A stretch of 20,961 nucleotides of DNA from CAKTOF01 sp964544345 (GTDB lineage Bacteria; Bacillota; Clostridia; Oscillospirales; Oscillospiraceae). The DNA is taken from the NCBI GenBank assembly GCA_964544345.1, contig CAZJBT010000021.1, forward strand, positions 1-20,961, given 5' to 3'. Both the position numbers and the translations under genes were made by a program. Under the pieces are notes generated by a model. The model made no database searches. It had not been told where the DNA came from and saw nothing but the letters and a program-made list of their open reading frames with translations. Positions 1 through 7,282 of this stretch are shown here, piece by piece (positions within the stretch are counted from its first letter, which is position 1; each line of letters opens with the position of its first letter).

Positions 1-1385
1 AATCCGAGCTGCTTTCCAAGCTGCTCCAGAAGACCGGCGTGCAGCACACCGTGCTCAACGCCAAGTACCATGACAAAGAGGCCGAGATCATCGCGCAGGC
101 CGGCAAGCTCGGCGCAGTGACGATCGCGACCAATATGGCCGGCCGCGGTACGGATATCGTGCTGGGCGGCAACCCGGAATATCTCGCCAAGGCAGACCTT
201 CGCAAGGCGGGGCTGACCGAGGAGCTGATCGCTGAGTCGAACTCCTTCGCCGAGACGGATGATCCGGAGATCCTGGATGCGCGCGCGCAGTACAATGAGG
301 CCTACGCGCGCCACAAGGCCGACACCGATGCCGAGGCCGTCAAGGTCAAGGCCGCAGGCGGCCTGTTCATCGTCGGCACCGAGCGCCATGAATCCCGCCG
401 TATCGATAACCAGCTCCGCGGCCGCTCCGGCCGTCAGGGCGACCCCGGCGAGACCCGCTTCTACCTGTCGATGGAGGACGACGTCATGCGCCTGTTCGGC
501 TCGGATCGCATGATCGCCATGATGGATACGCTCCGTATCGACGAAGACACGCCGATCGATCAGAAGATCCTCTCGAACGCGATCGAAAACGCGCAAAAGA
601 AGGTCGAGAGCCGCAACTATCAGGTTCGTAAGAATACGCTCGAATACGACGACGTCATGAACGTCCAGCGAAAGACGATCTACGACCAGCGCCGCCGCGT
701 GCTCGATGGCGAGGATCTGCAGCAGAGCATCCAGTCCATGCTGCGCACCTTCATCGAGACAACGGTGCGCTCCGAGCTGGGGCAGGGCGGCTACGTCGCC
801 GAGCGCGCGCAGCTCGATCATATCCTCTCGAAATTTGAAGGGCTTTATATCGCGCCAGGCTCGTACACCGTCACGGACGACGAGCTGCAGGAGATCGACT
901 CGGAAACGATCATCAGCCGCGTGATGGAGCTGTCGCTTGCCGTTTACGCGAAAAAGGAGGCCGAGTACGGCGCGCCTGTCATGCGCGAGCTTGAGCGCGT
1001 CGTCATGCTGCGCGTGGTCGACGAATACTGGATGGATCACATCGACGCGATGACCGATCTGCGTCAGGGCATCGGCCTGCGCGCCTATGGCCAGACCGAC
1101 CCGGTCGTCGAGTACAAGCGAGAGGGCTACGAGATGTTCGAGGCCATGATCTCCGCGATCCGGGAGGAGACGGTGCGCCGGCTGTTCGCCGCCCGCATCA
1201 AGTCGCCCGAGGAGGTCAAGCGCGAGAAGGTCGCCAAGGACATGCGCGAGGGCGGGGTGGACAAGACCGTCAAGCGCCAGCCTGTCGTCAAGAAGATCAA
1301 GATCGGCCGGAATGACCCGTGCCCGTGCGGCAGCGGCAAAAAGTACAAGAATTGCTGTCTCGACAAGGATCTGAACGCCCAGTAA
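1..1385 (+). CDS. secA: Preprotein translocase ATPase SecA, C-terminal part (5' end outside window)
   Basis: SecA is the ATP-driven motor that pushes unfolded preproteins through SecYEG. The frame is open from the first bases of the window (codons from base 3 read SELLSKLLQKTG), so the GTG at 39 is an internal Val and the gene begins upstream. Visible in order: the second nucleotide-binding domain with TNMAGRGTDI and the helicase motif HESRRIDNQLRGRSGRQGDPG-like segment; the helical scaffold (YDDVMN, then DEYWMDHIDAMTDLRQGI); a charged linker; and a C-terminal zinc-binding SEC-C tail with the C-x-C-x8-C-C pattern (CPCGSGKKYKNCC) that binds SecB or ribosomes in known SecAs. The stop is TAA, and pgeF follows after 19 nt on the same strand. 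Identification is secure; only the N-terminal part is missing because of the window edge. Confidence 0.98.
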   Translation, partial: SELLSKLLQKTGVQHTVLNAKYHDKEAEIIAQAGKLGAVTIATNMAGRGTDIVLGGNPEYLAKADLRKAGLTEELIAESNSFAETDDPEILDARAQYNEAYARHKADTDAEAVKVKAAGGLFIVGTERHESRRIDNQLRGRSGRQGDPGETRFYLSMEDDVMRLFGSDRMIAMMDTLRIDEDTPIDQKILSNAIENAQKKVESRNYQVRKNTLEYDDVMNVQRKTIYDQRRRVLDGEDLQQSIQSMLRTFIETTVRSELGQGGYVAERAQLDHILSKFEGLYIAPGSYTVTDDELQEIDSETIISRVMELSLAVYAKKEAEYGAPVMRELERVVMLRVVDEYWMDHIDAMTDLRQGIGLRAYGQTDPVVEYKREGYEMFEAMISAIREETVRRLFAARIKSPEEVKREKVAKDMREGGVDKTVKRQPVVKKIKIGRNDPCPCGSGKKYKNCCLDKDLNAQ

Positions 1386-1404
1386 GGACGCGAAAGGAGC
1401 TTTC

Positions 1405-2208
1405 ATGGCATTTCGCACCATAAAGACCGGCGGCCTGGAATACTTGACCGCCGATTCCCTTTCCGGCAGCCGCCACTGTTTTTCCACGCGCCTGGGCGGT
1501 GTGTCGAAGGGGCATCTTGCGGGATTGAATCTCGGCATGCACCGCGGCGACGACCCGGAGAATGTTCGGAGGAACTATGAGCTCCTCGGCGCTGCCGTCG
1601 GCTTCGCGCCGGAGGACGTGGTGTTCACGCATCAGATCCACACCGACATCGTGCGCCGCGTCACGCGCGCGGACTGCGGCGCAGGGCTGCTGCGCGAGAC
1701 AGACTATGACTGCGACGCGCTCATCTGCGGAGAGCCGGGCGTGGCGCTGTGCTGCTTCTCGGCCGACTGCGTTCCTGTCCTGATCCTCGACCCCGTGCGC
1801 CGCGCCGGCGCGGCGATCCATTCCGGCTGGCGCGGCAGCGCGCTTGGCATCGCGGCCAAGGCGGTGCGGGAGATGACGGAAGCGTTCGGCTCCGACCCGG
1901 CGGAGCTTTGCGCGGCGATCGGCCCGTGTATCGCGCGCTGCTGCTTTGAGACCGACGGCGACGTGCCGGATGCGATGCGCGCTGCGCTCGGTTCGCTGGC
2001 GGAACCGGCCATTGAGCAGCGCGGAGAAAAATTCCATGTGGATCTGAAAGCGATCAATCGCATTTGGCTCGAACAGGCGGGTCTGCGGCCGGACGCGATC
2101 GACGTCTGTCCGGACTGCACGGCCTGCGACCCGGTGCGCTACTGGTCGCACCGCCGCGTCGGCGCGCAGCGCGGCTCGCTCGCCGGCATCCTTGTGATCC
2201 CCGAATAG
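1405..2208 (+). CDS. pgeF: Peptidoglycan editing factor PgeF (YfiH/YlmD, laccase-domain DUF152 family)
   Basis: A 267-residue protein of the PgeF/YlmD family, formerly called multicopper polyphenol oxidase. In E. coli PgeF removes cell-wall precursors carrying the wrong amino acid; some relatives act on purine nucleosides. The family metal-binding triad is visible: His79 in THQIHTDIV, Cys122 in SADCVPV and His139 in HSGWRG. Other family blocks are FSTRLGGVSKG (residues 26-36), LNLGMHRGDDPENV and AAIGPCIARCCFE. Length is normal. ATG 1405 is preceded by a ribosome binding site (AAAGGAGC). It lies 19 nt after secA and 20 nt before the next lipoprotein gene, so the three may be co-transcribed. 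The stop is TAG at 2206-2208, relevant to the amber codons discussed near 7.4 kb. The exact substrate cannot be told from sequence. Confidence 0.93.
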   Translation: MAFRTIKTGGLEYLTADSLSGSRHCFSTRLGGVSKGHLAGLNLGMHRGDDPENVRRNYELLGAAVGFAPEDVVFTHQIHTDIVRRVTRADCGAGLLRETDYDCDALICGEPGVALCCFSADCVPVLILDPVRRAGAAIHSGWRGSALGIAAKAVREMTEAFGSDPAELCAAIGPCIARCCFETDGDVPDAMRAALGSLAEPAIEQRGEKFHVDLKAINRIWLEQAGLRPDAIDVCPDCTACDPVRYWSHRRVGAQRGSLAGILVIPE

Positions 2209-2228
2209 CACGAAAGGAGGGCTGCGTC

Positions 2229-3740
2229 TTGCTTGTTCGACGCCTGATCGCGGCGGCGCTCGCCGCCTGTCTGCTGCTCGCCGGCTGCGCCGGGTCGGCG
2301 CAGTCCGATACACCCGACGTGACCGAGCCGGAGTTATCCGCCCAGAGCGCCTCGAGCGCCGCTGCGCCGGAGGAAGCGGAGCAGCATGAATACGGCCTGG
2401 CCTACAGCGCGGAGGACGGCTGGAACCCCTACACCTCCCGCAGTCAGGAGAACCGGATCGTCTTTGCCCTGCTCTATGAGGGGCTGTTTGAGGTATCGCC
2501 GGAGTTTGAGGCCGTGCCGGTGCTCTGTGAGAGCTTCACAGTCTCAGACGATGAGAAAACCTACGTCTTTACCCTGCGCGCGGACGCGCGCTTTTCCGAT
2601 GGCACTGCGCTCACGGCCGCCGATGTGGCCGCCTCCTATGCGCTGGCGGAGACGTCGGACTATTACGCAGGCCGGTTCCAACATATCGAGTCGTATACGG
2701 CGTCCAGCGCGAAGACAGTCACGGTGACGCTGGATACCGCCTGCGGCAGTCTGCCGCTTCTGCTCGATATTCCCATCGTCAGATCCGGCACGGGCAGTCT
2801 CCCGCAGCCGACGGGCAGCGGCCCCTATGTGCTGAAGAGCGCGCCGGTGCGTCTGGAGAGCACGTCGAGCTGGTGGCAGGAAAAGGAGCTGCCGATGGGC
2901 GGACAGACCGTCTCGCTCCTCGCCACGACGAGCGAGACTGAGGTGCGCGATGCGTTTGAGCTGCGCGAGATCTCGCTTGTCTGCACCGACCCGAACGCCG
3001 GCACGGCCTGCGTCTACCACTCGGACTATGAGCTTTGGATCTGCCCGACGACCGTTATGGTCTACCTGGGCTTCAACCAGAAGAGCGATCTGTTTTCCTC
3101 GGCGCTCGTGCGCGCGGGCGTGACGCACCTCATCGACCGGGACAGCATCGTCACGGAGGAATTCGGCGGCTTCGCCGCGTCGGCCGCGCTGCCGGCTTCG
3201 CCGCTCGCGGCGTGCTATGACCGTGCGCTCGCGGCGCAGTACGCCTATGATCCGGACGCGTTCACGGCGAGCGTCCCGTCGGAAGAGGGCACGCTGCTCG
3301 TCAATGCGGGCGACCGCGCCCGTGTCAGAGCTGCCGAGCGGATCGCCAGGGCGATGAACGAAGCGGGCTTCGCCATCACGGTCAAGTCCGTGAGCGCGGA
3401 GGAGTATCAAACGGCGCTCGAGACCGGCGCATATGACTGCTACCTCGGCGAGATCCGCCTGACGACTGATTTCAGCCTTGAGGCGTTCCTGCGGCCTGAC
3501 GGCGCCGCGGCCTACGGCATCGGCGGCGACGAGACCGCGCTCACCCTGAATGATAAGCTGCTCGAGAATGCGGGCAATGCCTACGACCTGCACCGGCAGG
3601 TGATGGAGGATGGTCTGCTCTGCCCGATCCTGTTCAAGAGCTACGCCGTCTACTGCGCGCGCGGCGCGTTTTCCAACCTGACTGCCGCGCCATATAACGT
3701 GTTCTTTGCCGCCCCGGAACCGGATGAAGAGGCGTCCTGA
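2229..3740 (+). CDS. ABC transporter solute-binding lipoprotein, family 5 (OppA/DppA-like)
   Basis: An extracytoplasmic binding protein of the peptide/nickel family (SBP_bac_5), expected to deliver peptides or a similar ligand to an ABC importer. I chose the TTG start at 2229: it follows AGGAGG (2215-2220) at 8 nt and gives a clean lipoprotein signal, MLVRRLIAAALAAC then LLAGC, with Cys20 the lipidation site. The upstream in-frame extension overlaps pgeF and lacks a signal. After a Ser/Ala/Glu-rich linker the mature domain shows family features: WNPYTSRSQENRIVFALLYEGLFE, then SDGTALTAADVAASYALAE (the 'FSDGTPLTAEDV' signature), and a C-terminal lobe with VNAGDRARVRAAERIARAMNEAGF. At 503 residues it is near the family's usual length. 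No permease or ATPase genes for this class lie in the window, so it may be an orphan or share another system. A hairpin follows the stop. Confidence 0.85.
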   Translation: MLVRRLIAAALAACLLLAGCAGSAQSDTPDVTEPELSAQSASSAAAPEEAEQHEYGLAYSAEDGWNPYTSRSQENRIVFALLYEGLFEVSPEFEAVPVLCESFTVSDDEKTYVFTLRADARFSDGTALTAADVAASYALAETSDYYAGRFQHIESYTASSAKTVTVTLDTACGSLPLLLDIPIVRSGTGSLPQPTGSGPYVLKSAPVRLESTSSWWQEKELPMGGQTVSLLATTSETEVRDAFELREISLVCTDPNAGTACVYHSDYELWICPTTVMVYLGFNQKSDLFSSALVRAGVTHLIDRDSIVTEEFGGFAASAALPASPLAACYDRALAAQYAYDPDAFTASVPSEEGTLLVNAGDRARVRAAERIARAMNEAGFAITVKSVSAEEYQTALETGAYDCYLGEIRLTTDFSLEAFLRPDGAAAYGIGGDETALTLNDKLLENAGNAYDLHRQVMEDGLLCPILFKSYAVYCARGAFSNLTAAPYNVFFAAPEPDEEAS

Positions 3741-3748
3741 GACGTTTC

Positions 3749-3868
3749 ATGCTGAAAAAGCAGCCAGGCATGGGAACCCATACCTGGCCGTTTACAGTCA
3801 AAGACCTCGTGGCATTCGCAGCGTATTTGCCGCGCCGATGTAGCGTTTTGTCTAACTGTTTCCCGTGA
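3749..3868 (+). other. Unexplained 120-nt block with an open frame of 39 codons
   Basis: Between the binding-protein gene and the terminator of the next gene lie about 130 nt with no recognised gene. They contain an open frame from ATG 3749 to TGA 3868 that includes FTVKDLVAFAAYLPRR, but no convincing ribosome binding site precedes it and a hairpin (3763-3788) sits inside it. The peptide looks less random than expected, so it could be a remnant of a larger gene or part of a dispersed repeat. I do not recognise a family. Confidence that it is a real gene is low. Confidence 0.2.
3763..3788. terminator. Hairpin downstream of the solute-binding protein gene
   Basis: Two 12-nt arms (GCCAGGCATGGG and CCCATACCTGGC) form a nearly perfect inverted repeat with one mismatch that becomes a G·U pair on the minus strand; the innermost pairs probably open to form the loop. 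On the plus strand only a short CGTTT follows. On the minus strand a CTGCTTTTT run follows. It starts 22 nt after the stop of the plus-strand gene and may end that transcript weakly, or act as a backup terminator for the minus-strand operon. Confidence 0.4.
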
Positions 3869-3873
3869 AATCA

Positions 3874-3908
3874 AAAAGCGGCCGCAGACGTTTTCTGCAG
3901 CCGCTTTT
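3874..3908 (-). terminator. Intrinsic terminator of the XpaC-like gene
   Basis: Arms 3874-3887 and 3895-3908 form a 14-bp stem (AAAAGCGG... against ...CCGCTTTT) with one C-A mismatch that is a G·U pair in the minus-strand RNA, around a 7-nt loop. The outer A/T pairs supply the U-tract. It begins immediately after the TAG stop of the minus-strand gene at 3910, so it is the natural terminator of that gene, and it may also stop plus-strand readthrough. Confidence 0.8.
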
Positions 3909-3909
3909 C

Positions 3910-5049
3910 CTATTTCGTCTTTTTCAGCAGCTCGTCGGCGGTCAGGCCGTCACGGGCGAGCATGGCTTCCATGACCTCGATGTCGGTCGTAATGTCGAGC
4001 ACGTCGCCCTCAAAGAGCTTGTCGAGCTGGCGCTCATAGCTCTCGACGAGCGTGTCCATCATGCCCTCGATGCGGGATTTCGCAGCGGTGATGTTGTCGC
4101 CCTCGACGCCCTGCGCCTCGAGCCGCGCATAGGTCTCGAGGATCTTCAGCGTCTGCGGCAGATAGTAGTTCAGAAAGCTGCGCAGCTCACTTGCCTTCTC
4201 CGGCTTTTCGCGGATGTAGGAAAAAATCCTGCGGGTCAGCTCCTCAATGCGGTCGATCTTGCGTGAGATCTCCGGGTGGTCGATGAGGTCGTTGTCGGCG
4301 CGGATCTGGCGGAGGATCTTTTCCTCCTCTGAAATGGTCTGCTCCGGGGTCGGCTCCGGCTCCGGCTGTGATTCCGGCTCGTCGCAGTCAAGACCCGACC
4401 CGTCGAGCAACAGCCGCCCCTTGTTCAGGTCGATGTAAGCCGAGCTGCCGAACCAGCCGCTGTCGATCATCTCCTGCAATTGCCTGCACGCTTTGGCATA
4501 GCTGACGTTCAGCGCGTCCGCCATTGCGTGGATGGAAACGGCGCCGCGCCCTGCGACCATGGCCTGGTAGCGGCGGAAGAGCTTGTCCTTGCGCATTTTG
4601 CTGTAGCCCACGCCGGCAGTGATCGCGCCGGCGACGAGCAGCGCCAACCCGATCGCGCCGTCCTCAAGGTAAAACGGGATCCAGCTCACGCTCCAGCTCC
4701 CCCAGAAAATATCCCGGATGATATCCCAGAACGTGGAGGCGAGCTGCAGAATACCCACGCCGCCGATGCAGATGCCGGTGATGAGCGCGGCCAGGCCGCG
4801 GCGCTTTTTCTTCTTGCCCGGCTCAGGCTTCGGCTGCACCGGCTGGCCCCAGCTCGATTCGAAGTGCTGCTCGTCCTGCTCGCGCTTTTTGCGGCTGAGC
4901 GGCGGCAGCTTGCCGTTGATATTCAAAAACATCAGAACCAGACCGGCCCACCAGAATGCGCCGGTGCAGAAGCAGCCGATGGTGATGAGCCACCAGACGC
5001 CGTCGTTCTGATTGCCGTTTGGCTTTTGGCTGTTCGAGGTTTTGCTCAC
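3910..5049 (-). CDS. XpaC-like membrane protein (5-bromo-4-chloroindolyl phosphate hydrolysis family) with winged-helix-like insert
   Basis: A 379-residue membrane protein. Predicted membrane segments are residues 18-43, 86-105 and 129-148, separated by a polar KKREQDE/KPEPGKKKKRR loop. Residues about 156-215 look like a winged-helix fold (IHAMADALNVSYAKACRQLQ, then a hydrophobic wing), followed by an acidic PEPEPTPEQ linker. The C-terminal helical part (about 265-370) has the XpaC signature: LRSFLNYYLPQTLKILETY, then a KIEG-like SRIEGMMDTL and DITTDIEVMEAMLARDGL. XpaC relatives are often next to a TelA/toxic-anion resistance gene; none is visible here. The biochemical function of the family is unsettled, and the hydrolase name comes from a phenotype. 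The start is GTG at 5049 with a GGAGG site upstream and its own promoter at 5082-5110. The stop is TAG. Confidence 0.8.
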   Translation of the reverse strand: MSKTSNSQKPNGNQNDGVWWLITIGCFCTGAFWWAGLVLMFLNINGKLPPLSRKKREQDEQHFESSWGQPVQPKPEPGKKKKRRGLAALITGICIGGVGILQLASTFWDIIRDIFWGSWSVSWIPFYLEDGAIGLALLVAGAITAGVGYSKMRKDKLFRRYQAMVAGRGAVSIHAMADALNVSYAKACRQLQEMIDSGWFGSSAYIDLNKGRLLLDGSGLDCDEPESQPEPEPTPEQTISEEEKILRQIRADNDLIDHPEISRKIDRIEELTRRIFSYIREKPEKASELRSFLNYYLPQTLKILETYARLEAQGVEGDNITAAKSRIEGMMDTLVESYERQLDKLFEGDVLDITTDIEVMEAMLARDGLTADELLKKTK

Positions 5050-5081
5050 CGCTGTGTTCCTCCGTTCGTCGATTCGTTATC

Positions 5082-5110
5082 ACTATACACCACCGCGGAC
5101 GAAGTGTAAA
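5082..5110 (-). promoter_or_regulatory. Sigma-A type promoter of the XpaC-like gene
   Basis: On the minus strand TTTACA (5105-5110) and TATAGT (5082-5087) are separated by exactly 17 nt. Each hexamer matches the consensus at five of six positions. Transcription would start about 25-30 nt before the GTG start codon at 5049, leaving a short leader that contains the GGAGG ribosome binding site. Confidence 0.75.
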
Positions 5111-5138
5111 GGACAAAAGCCGCCCTTTTCTGCCTTGG

Positions 5139-5972
5139 TCACGTCTCCGCCAGACGGCGCAGCAGCGCGATCTCCTGCGCATATCCGGGCAGCTCGTTCG
5201 GCGTTTCGAGGATAATGGGCAGCGCCTGCACGACCGGATGGCGCACAAGGCGCGCAAAGGCGTCCTCGCCGAGATGGCCGCCGCCGATGACCTCGTGGCG
5301 ATCCTTGTGCGTGCCGAGCGGGTTTTTGCTGTCGTTCATGTGGATCGCGCGCAGCTTGCTCAGGCCGACGACGCGGTCAAACTCCGCGAATACGCCGTCC
5401 GGGTCGCCGGCGATGTCGTAGCCGCCGTCCCAGATGTGGCAGGTGTCCAGGCACACGCCAACGTGATCGGGGTCGCGCACGCCGTCCAAGATGGCGCGCA
5501 GCTCCTCGAATTTCCCGCCGATCTCGCTGCCCTTGCCGGCCATCGTCTCGAGCAGGACGGTCGTGTGCATCCCCTCGAACATGACGGCGTTGAGCGTTTC
5601 GATGATTTTTTTGATGCCGGTCTCCGTACCCTGGCCGACGTGGCTGCCCGGGTGGAAGTTGTAGTAGTTGCCGGGCAGCAGCTCGAGCGTGTGCAGGTCG
5701 TCCGACATGGCCGTGTGCGCGAATTCGAGCGTCTGCTCCTTGGCCGCGCAGGGGTTGATCGTGTACGGCGCGTGCGCGACGAGCGAGCCGAAGCCGTGCT
5801 CGGCCATCAGTGCGCGCAGCGCGGCCGCGTCGTCAGGATCGGCTTTTTTCGCCGCGCCGCCGCGCGGATTGCGGGTGAAGAAGGCGAAGGTGTTCGCACC
5901 GATGGACAGCGCGGTCTTTCCCATCGCAAGATATCCGCCCGAGGCGGATAGATGGCATCCGATTGTCAGCAT
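5139..5972 (-). CDS. nfo: Deoxyribonuclease IV (AP endonuclease, Nfo family)
   Basis: Endonuclease IV cuts DNA 5' to abasic sites in base-excision repair using a three-metal zinc centre in a TIM barrel. All metal-ligand positions of the E. coli enzyme have counterparts here: His67 (LVAHAPY), His107 (FHPGSH), Glu142 (LLETMAG), Asp176 and His179 (CLDTCHIWD), His211 (AIHMNDSK), Asp224 and His226 (HKDRHE) and Glu256 (ILETP). At 277 residues it has the usual length, and the N-terminus MLTIGCHLSASGG fits the family, supporting ATG 5972. That start has no ribosome binding site at the normal distance; an SD-like sequence lies farther upstream behind a hairpin (5983-6009). The upstream distance to its promoter gives a leader of about 170 nt. 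It is followed, after a small gap, by the XpaC-like gene on the same strand, which has its own promoter. Confidence 0.95.
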   Translation of the reverse strand: MLTIGCHLSASGGYLAMGKTALSIGANTFAFFTRNPRGGAAKKADPDDAAALRALMAEHGFGSLVAHAPYTINPCAAKEQTLEFAHTAMSDDLHTLELLPGNYYNFHPGSHVGQGTETGIKKIIETLNAVMFEGMHTTVLLETMAGKGSEIGGKFEELRAILDGVRDPDHVGVCLDTCHIWDGGYDIAGDPDGVFAEFDRVVGLSKLRAIHMNDSKNPLGTHKDRHEVIGGGHLGEDAFARLVRHPVVQALPIILETPNELPGYAQEIALLRRLAET

Positions 5973-5982
5973 AGTTTTTCGC

Positions 5983-6009
5983 CGCGCCGCTTTGGGCGCG
6001 CTCCTTCCT
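5983..6009 (-). promoter_or_regulatory. SD-like site separated from the nfo start by a hairpin
   Basis: Read on the minus strand, AGGAAGGAG (6001-6009) is followed directly by a 6-bp GC hairpin (CGCGCC, loop CAAAGC, GGCGCG; 5983-6000), then 10 nt, then the nfo ATG at 5970-5972. Without the hairpin the SD would be 28 nt away, too far. With it folded, the effective spacing is near normal. The arrangement is seen directly; its use in translation is inference. Confidence 0.4.
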
Positions 6010-6061
6010 GCCGCGCAGCGCGCGGTTTTTGTTTATGATCGTATGGATCGGCTCCGTGCGA

Positions 6062-6091
6062 TCATACGGCCATATACCGCCCCGGCGGCAT
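6062..6091 (-). CDS. Possible 9-residue leader peptide upstream of nfo
   Basis: In the long nfo leader, ATG 6091 begins a 9-codon frame (MPPGRYMAV, stop TGA at 6062-6064) with a GAGG site 8 nt before the start. Very short frames with a good ribosome binding site in a leader can be regulatory, but chance is a real alternative. No amino-acid bias suggests an attenuation mechanism. Confidence 0.2.
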   Translation of the reverse strand: MPPGRYMAV

Positions 6092-6148
6092 GGCCTTTTC
6101 CTCTGAGCGCCTGCGCGCAGATGCGCGTGCTGCCGCCGCTTTGCGACT

Positions 6149-6177
6149 ATTATAGCATGAAATTTCCCGATTGACGA
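6149..6177 (-). promoter_or_regulatory. Likely nfo promoter
   Basis: The minus strand has a perfect TATAAT (6149-6154). Seventeen nt upstream is TCGTCA (6172-6177), a four-of-six match to the -35 consensus. It points towards nfo and is divergent from the plus-strand promoter at 6203-6231. Transcription from here would give a leader of roughly 170 nt. Confidence 0.55.
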
Positions 6178-6202
6178 TATGGAAAAAAGCGGACGAGCGC
6201 AC

Positions 6203-6231
6203 TTGACGCGCCCGCGCCGCGGAGGTATCAT
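6203..6231 (+). promoter_or_regulatory. Sigma-A type promoter of the DUF1653/HD-domain gene pair
   Basis: TTGACG (6203-6208), a 17-nt spacer and TATCAT (6226-6231) form a near-consensus promoter. It lies about 30 nt before the ribosome binding site (AGGAGG, 6255-6260) of the DUF1653 gene. Confidence 0.75.
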
Positions 6232-6268
6232 AGCGAAAGAAGCTCTGCGCGGACAGGAGGAAACGCCG

Positions 6269-6478
6269 ATGGAGATCAAACCAGGCCGCTACCGCCACTT
6301 CAAGGGCAACGAATATGAGGTGCTGACGCTCGCTCACCATTCGGAGACGGGCGAGAAGATGGTCGTCTACCGCGCGCTCTACGGCGAGGGCGGCGTCTGG
6401 GTGCGCCCGGCGTCGATGTGGTTCGAGCAGGTGGAGCGCGATGGGAAGACGTATCAGCGCTTCACGCCGATCCCCTGA
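6269..6478 (+). CDS. DUF1653 domain protein
   Basis: A 69-residue protein that is essentially one DUF1653 domain: KPGRYRHFKGNEYEVL, then HSETGEKMVVYRALYGEGGVWVRP and a terminal MWFEQVERDGKTYQRF. The family is small, widespread in bacteria and of unknown function. ATG 6269 follows AGGAGG (6255-6260) by 8 nt; the longer in-frame extension back to 6179 overlaps the promoter and is rejected. The HD-domain gene begins 29 nt downstream, so the two likely form one transcript ending at the terminator at 7084-7123. Confidence 0.88.
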   Translation: MEIKPGRYRHFKGNEYEVLTLAHHSETGEKMVVYRALYGEGGVWVRPASMWFEQVERDGKTYQRFTPIP

Positions 6479-6507
6479 CCGCGCCGAAAACACAGGAGGC
6501 AATACCA

Positions 6508-7065
6508 ATGATACCAACCCCGGAACAGGCATGGGATCTGCTGAAGCAGTATAATGAGGGCGAATTCCACTTGAAGCATGGCCGCATCGTCGGCGACGTG
6601 CTGCGCTACTTTGCCGTGGAGCTTGGCTATGGCGGCGAGGCCGATTTCTGGCAGGCCGTCGGCATTCTGCACGATCTGGATTTTGAGCAGTGGCCGGAGC
6701 AGCACTGTACGAAGGAGCAGGAGCTGCTACGGGAGCACGGCGTCGATGAGCGCATCATCCACGCGGTCGTCAGCCACGGCTATGGTCTGACCGTGGACGT
6801 CGAGCCGGAGCACGAGATGGAGAAGGTGCTCTACGCGGTCGACGAGCTGACCGGCCTGATCGGCGCGGCGGCCGTGATGCGGCCGTCGAAGAGCGTGAGC
6901 GATCTTGAGGTCAAGTCGGTGAAAAAGAAGTATAAGGACAAAAAATTTGCCGCCGGCTGCTCGCGCGAGGTCATCGAGCGGGGCGCGGCCATGCTCGGCT
7001 GGGAGCTGGACGAGCTGATCGGCCGCACGATCCTCGCCATGCGCGCCTCTGACGCGGTGGATTGA
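6508..7065 (+). CDS. HD-domain metal-dependent phosphohydrolase-like protein
   Basis: A 185-residue HD-domain protein. Candidate metal ligands are His24 (HLKHGRIVGD), the His55-Asp56 doublet in VGILHDLDFEQWPEQH, histidines in HAVVSHGYG (around residues 85-90) and Asp112 in YAVDELTGLI. The family usually hydrolyses phosphomonoesters or nucleotides; the substrate here is unknown. ATG 6508 has an AGGAGG-like site (6493-6499) 8 nt upstream; the extension upstream of it overlaps the DUF1653 gene in another frame. It ends just before a strong terminator, marking the right edge of the ordinary GC-rich chromosome before the AT-rich stretch. Confidence 0.85.
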   Translation: MIPTPEQAWDLLKQYNEGEFHLKHGRIVGDVLRYFAVELGYGGEADFWQAVGILHDLDFEQWPEQHCTKEQELLREHGVDERIIHAVVSHGYGLTVDVEPEHEMEKVLYAVDELTGLIGAAAVMRPSKSVSDLEVKSVKKKYKDKKFAAGCSREVIERGAAMLGWELDELIGRTILAMRASDAVD

Positions 7066-7083
7066 AGAGTACGGAACAACAAG

Positions 7084-7123
7084 CCGCGCCGCGCATCAAA
7101 ATGGATGCGCGGCGCGGTCTTTT
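7084..7123 (+). terminator. Strong intrinsic terminator
   Basis: A perfect 14-bp GC-rich stem (7084-7097 with 7104-7117) around a 6-nt loop is followed by TCTTTT. It lies 19 nt after the stop of the HD-domain gene and isolates it from the AT-rich block that follows. Confidence 0.93.
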
Positions 7124-7198
7124 GATACGGTGTGTTGTATATTTTACATAAATTTTATGAAATTGAAGTAGATAAAATATACATTTTTATTATTTTAG

Positions 7199-7226
7199 TT
7201 GACGCGTGAATGATATATGGTATAAT
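7199..7226 (+). promoter_or_regulatory. Promoter of the serine protease region
   Basis: TTGACG (7199-7204), a 16-nt spacer and a perfect TATAAT (7221-7226) lie in a strikingly AT-rich stretch (7126-7260). No other gene is seen between the terminator at 7084-7123 and this promoter. The promoter would drive the 15-codon frame at 7283 and the protease region from 7410. The DNA before it holds AT tracts but nothing else I can name. Confidence 0.7.
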
Positions 7227-7282
7227 TATTCCAATATAGGAAATCAATTTCTTTTTTTACGATTTTGAAAGGAGTGTGCGCT

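Noticed and set aside
2064..2228. Upstream extension of the solute-binding protein to an ATG inside pgeF
   Set aside because: It would bury the signal peptide 55 residues inside the protein, while TTG 2229 has AGGAGG at 8 nt and gives a normal lipoprotein N-terminus.
2544..3593. A 349-codon minus-strand frame opposite the OppA-like gene
   Set aside because: The opposite strand has a lipoprotein signal and family 5 motifs; this frame is Arg-rich and lacks a ribosome binding site.
6011..6030. CCGCGC-AGC-GCGCGG followed by TTTTT, looking like a plus-strand terminator
   Set aside because: No plus-strand gene lies upstream, since the region is the nfo leader on the other strand. It could block stray transcription but I cannot assign it to a gene.
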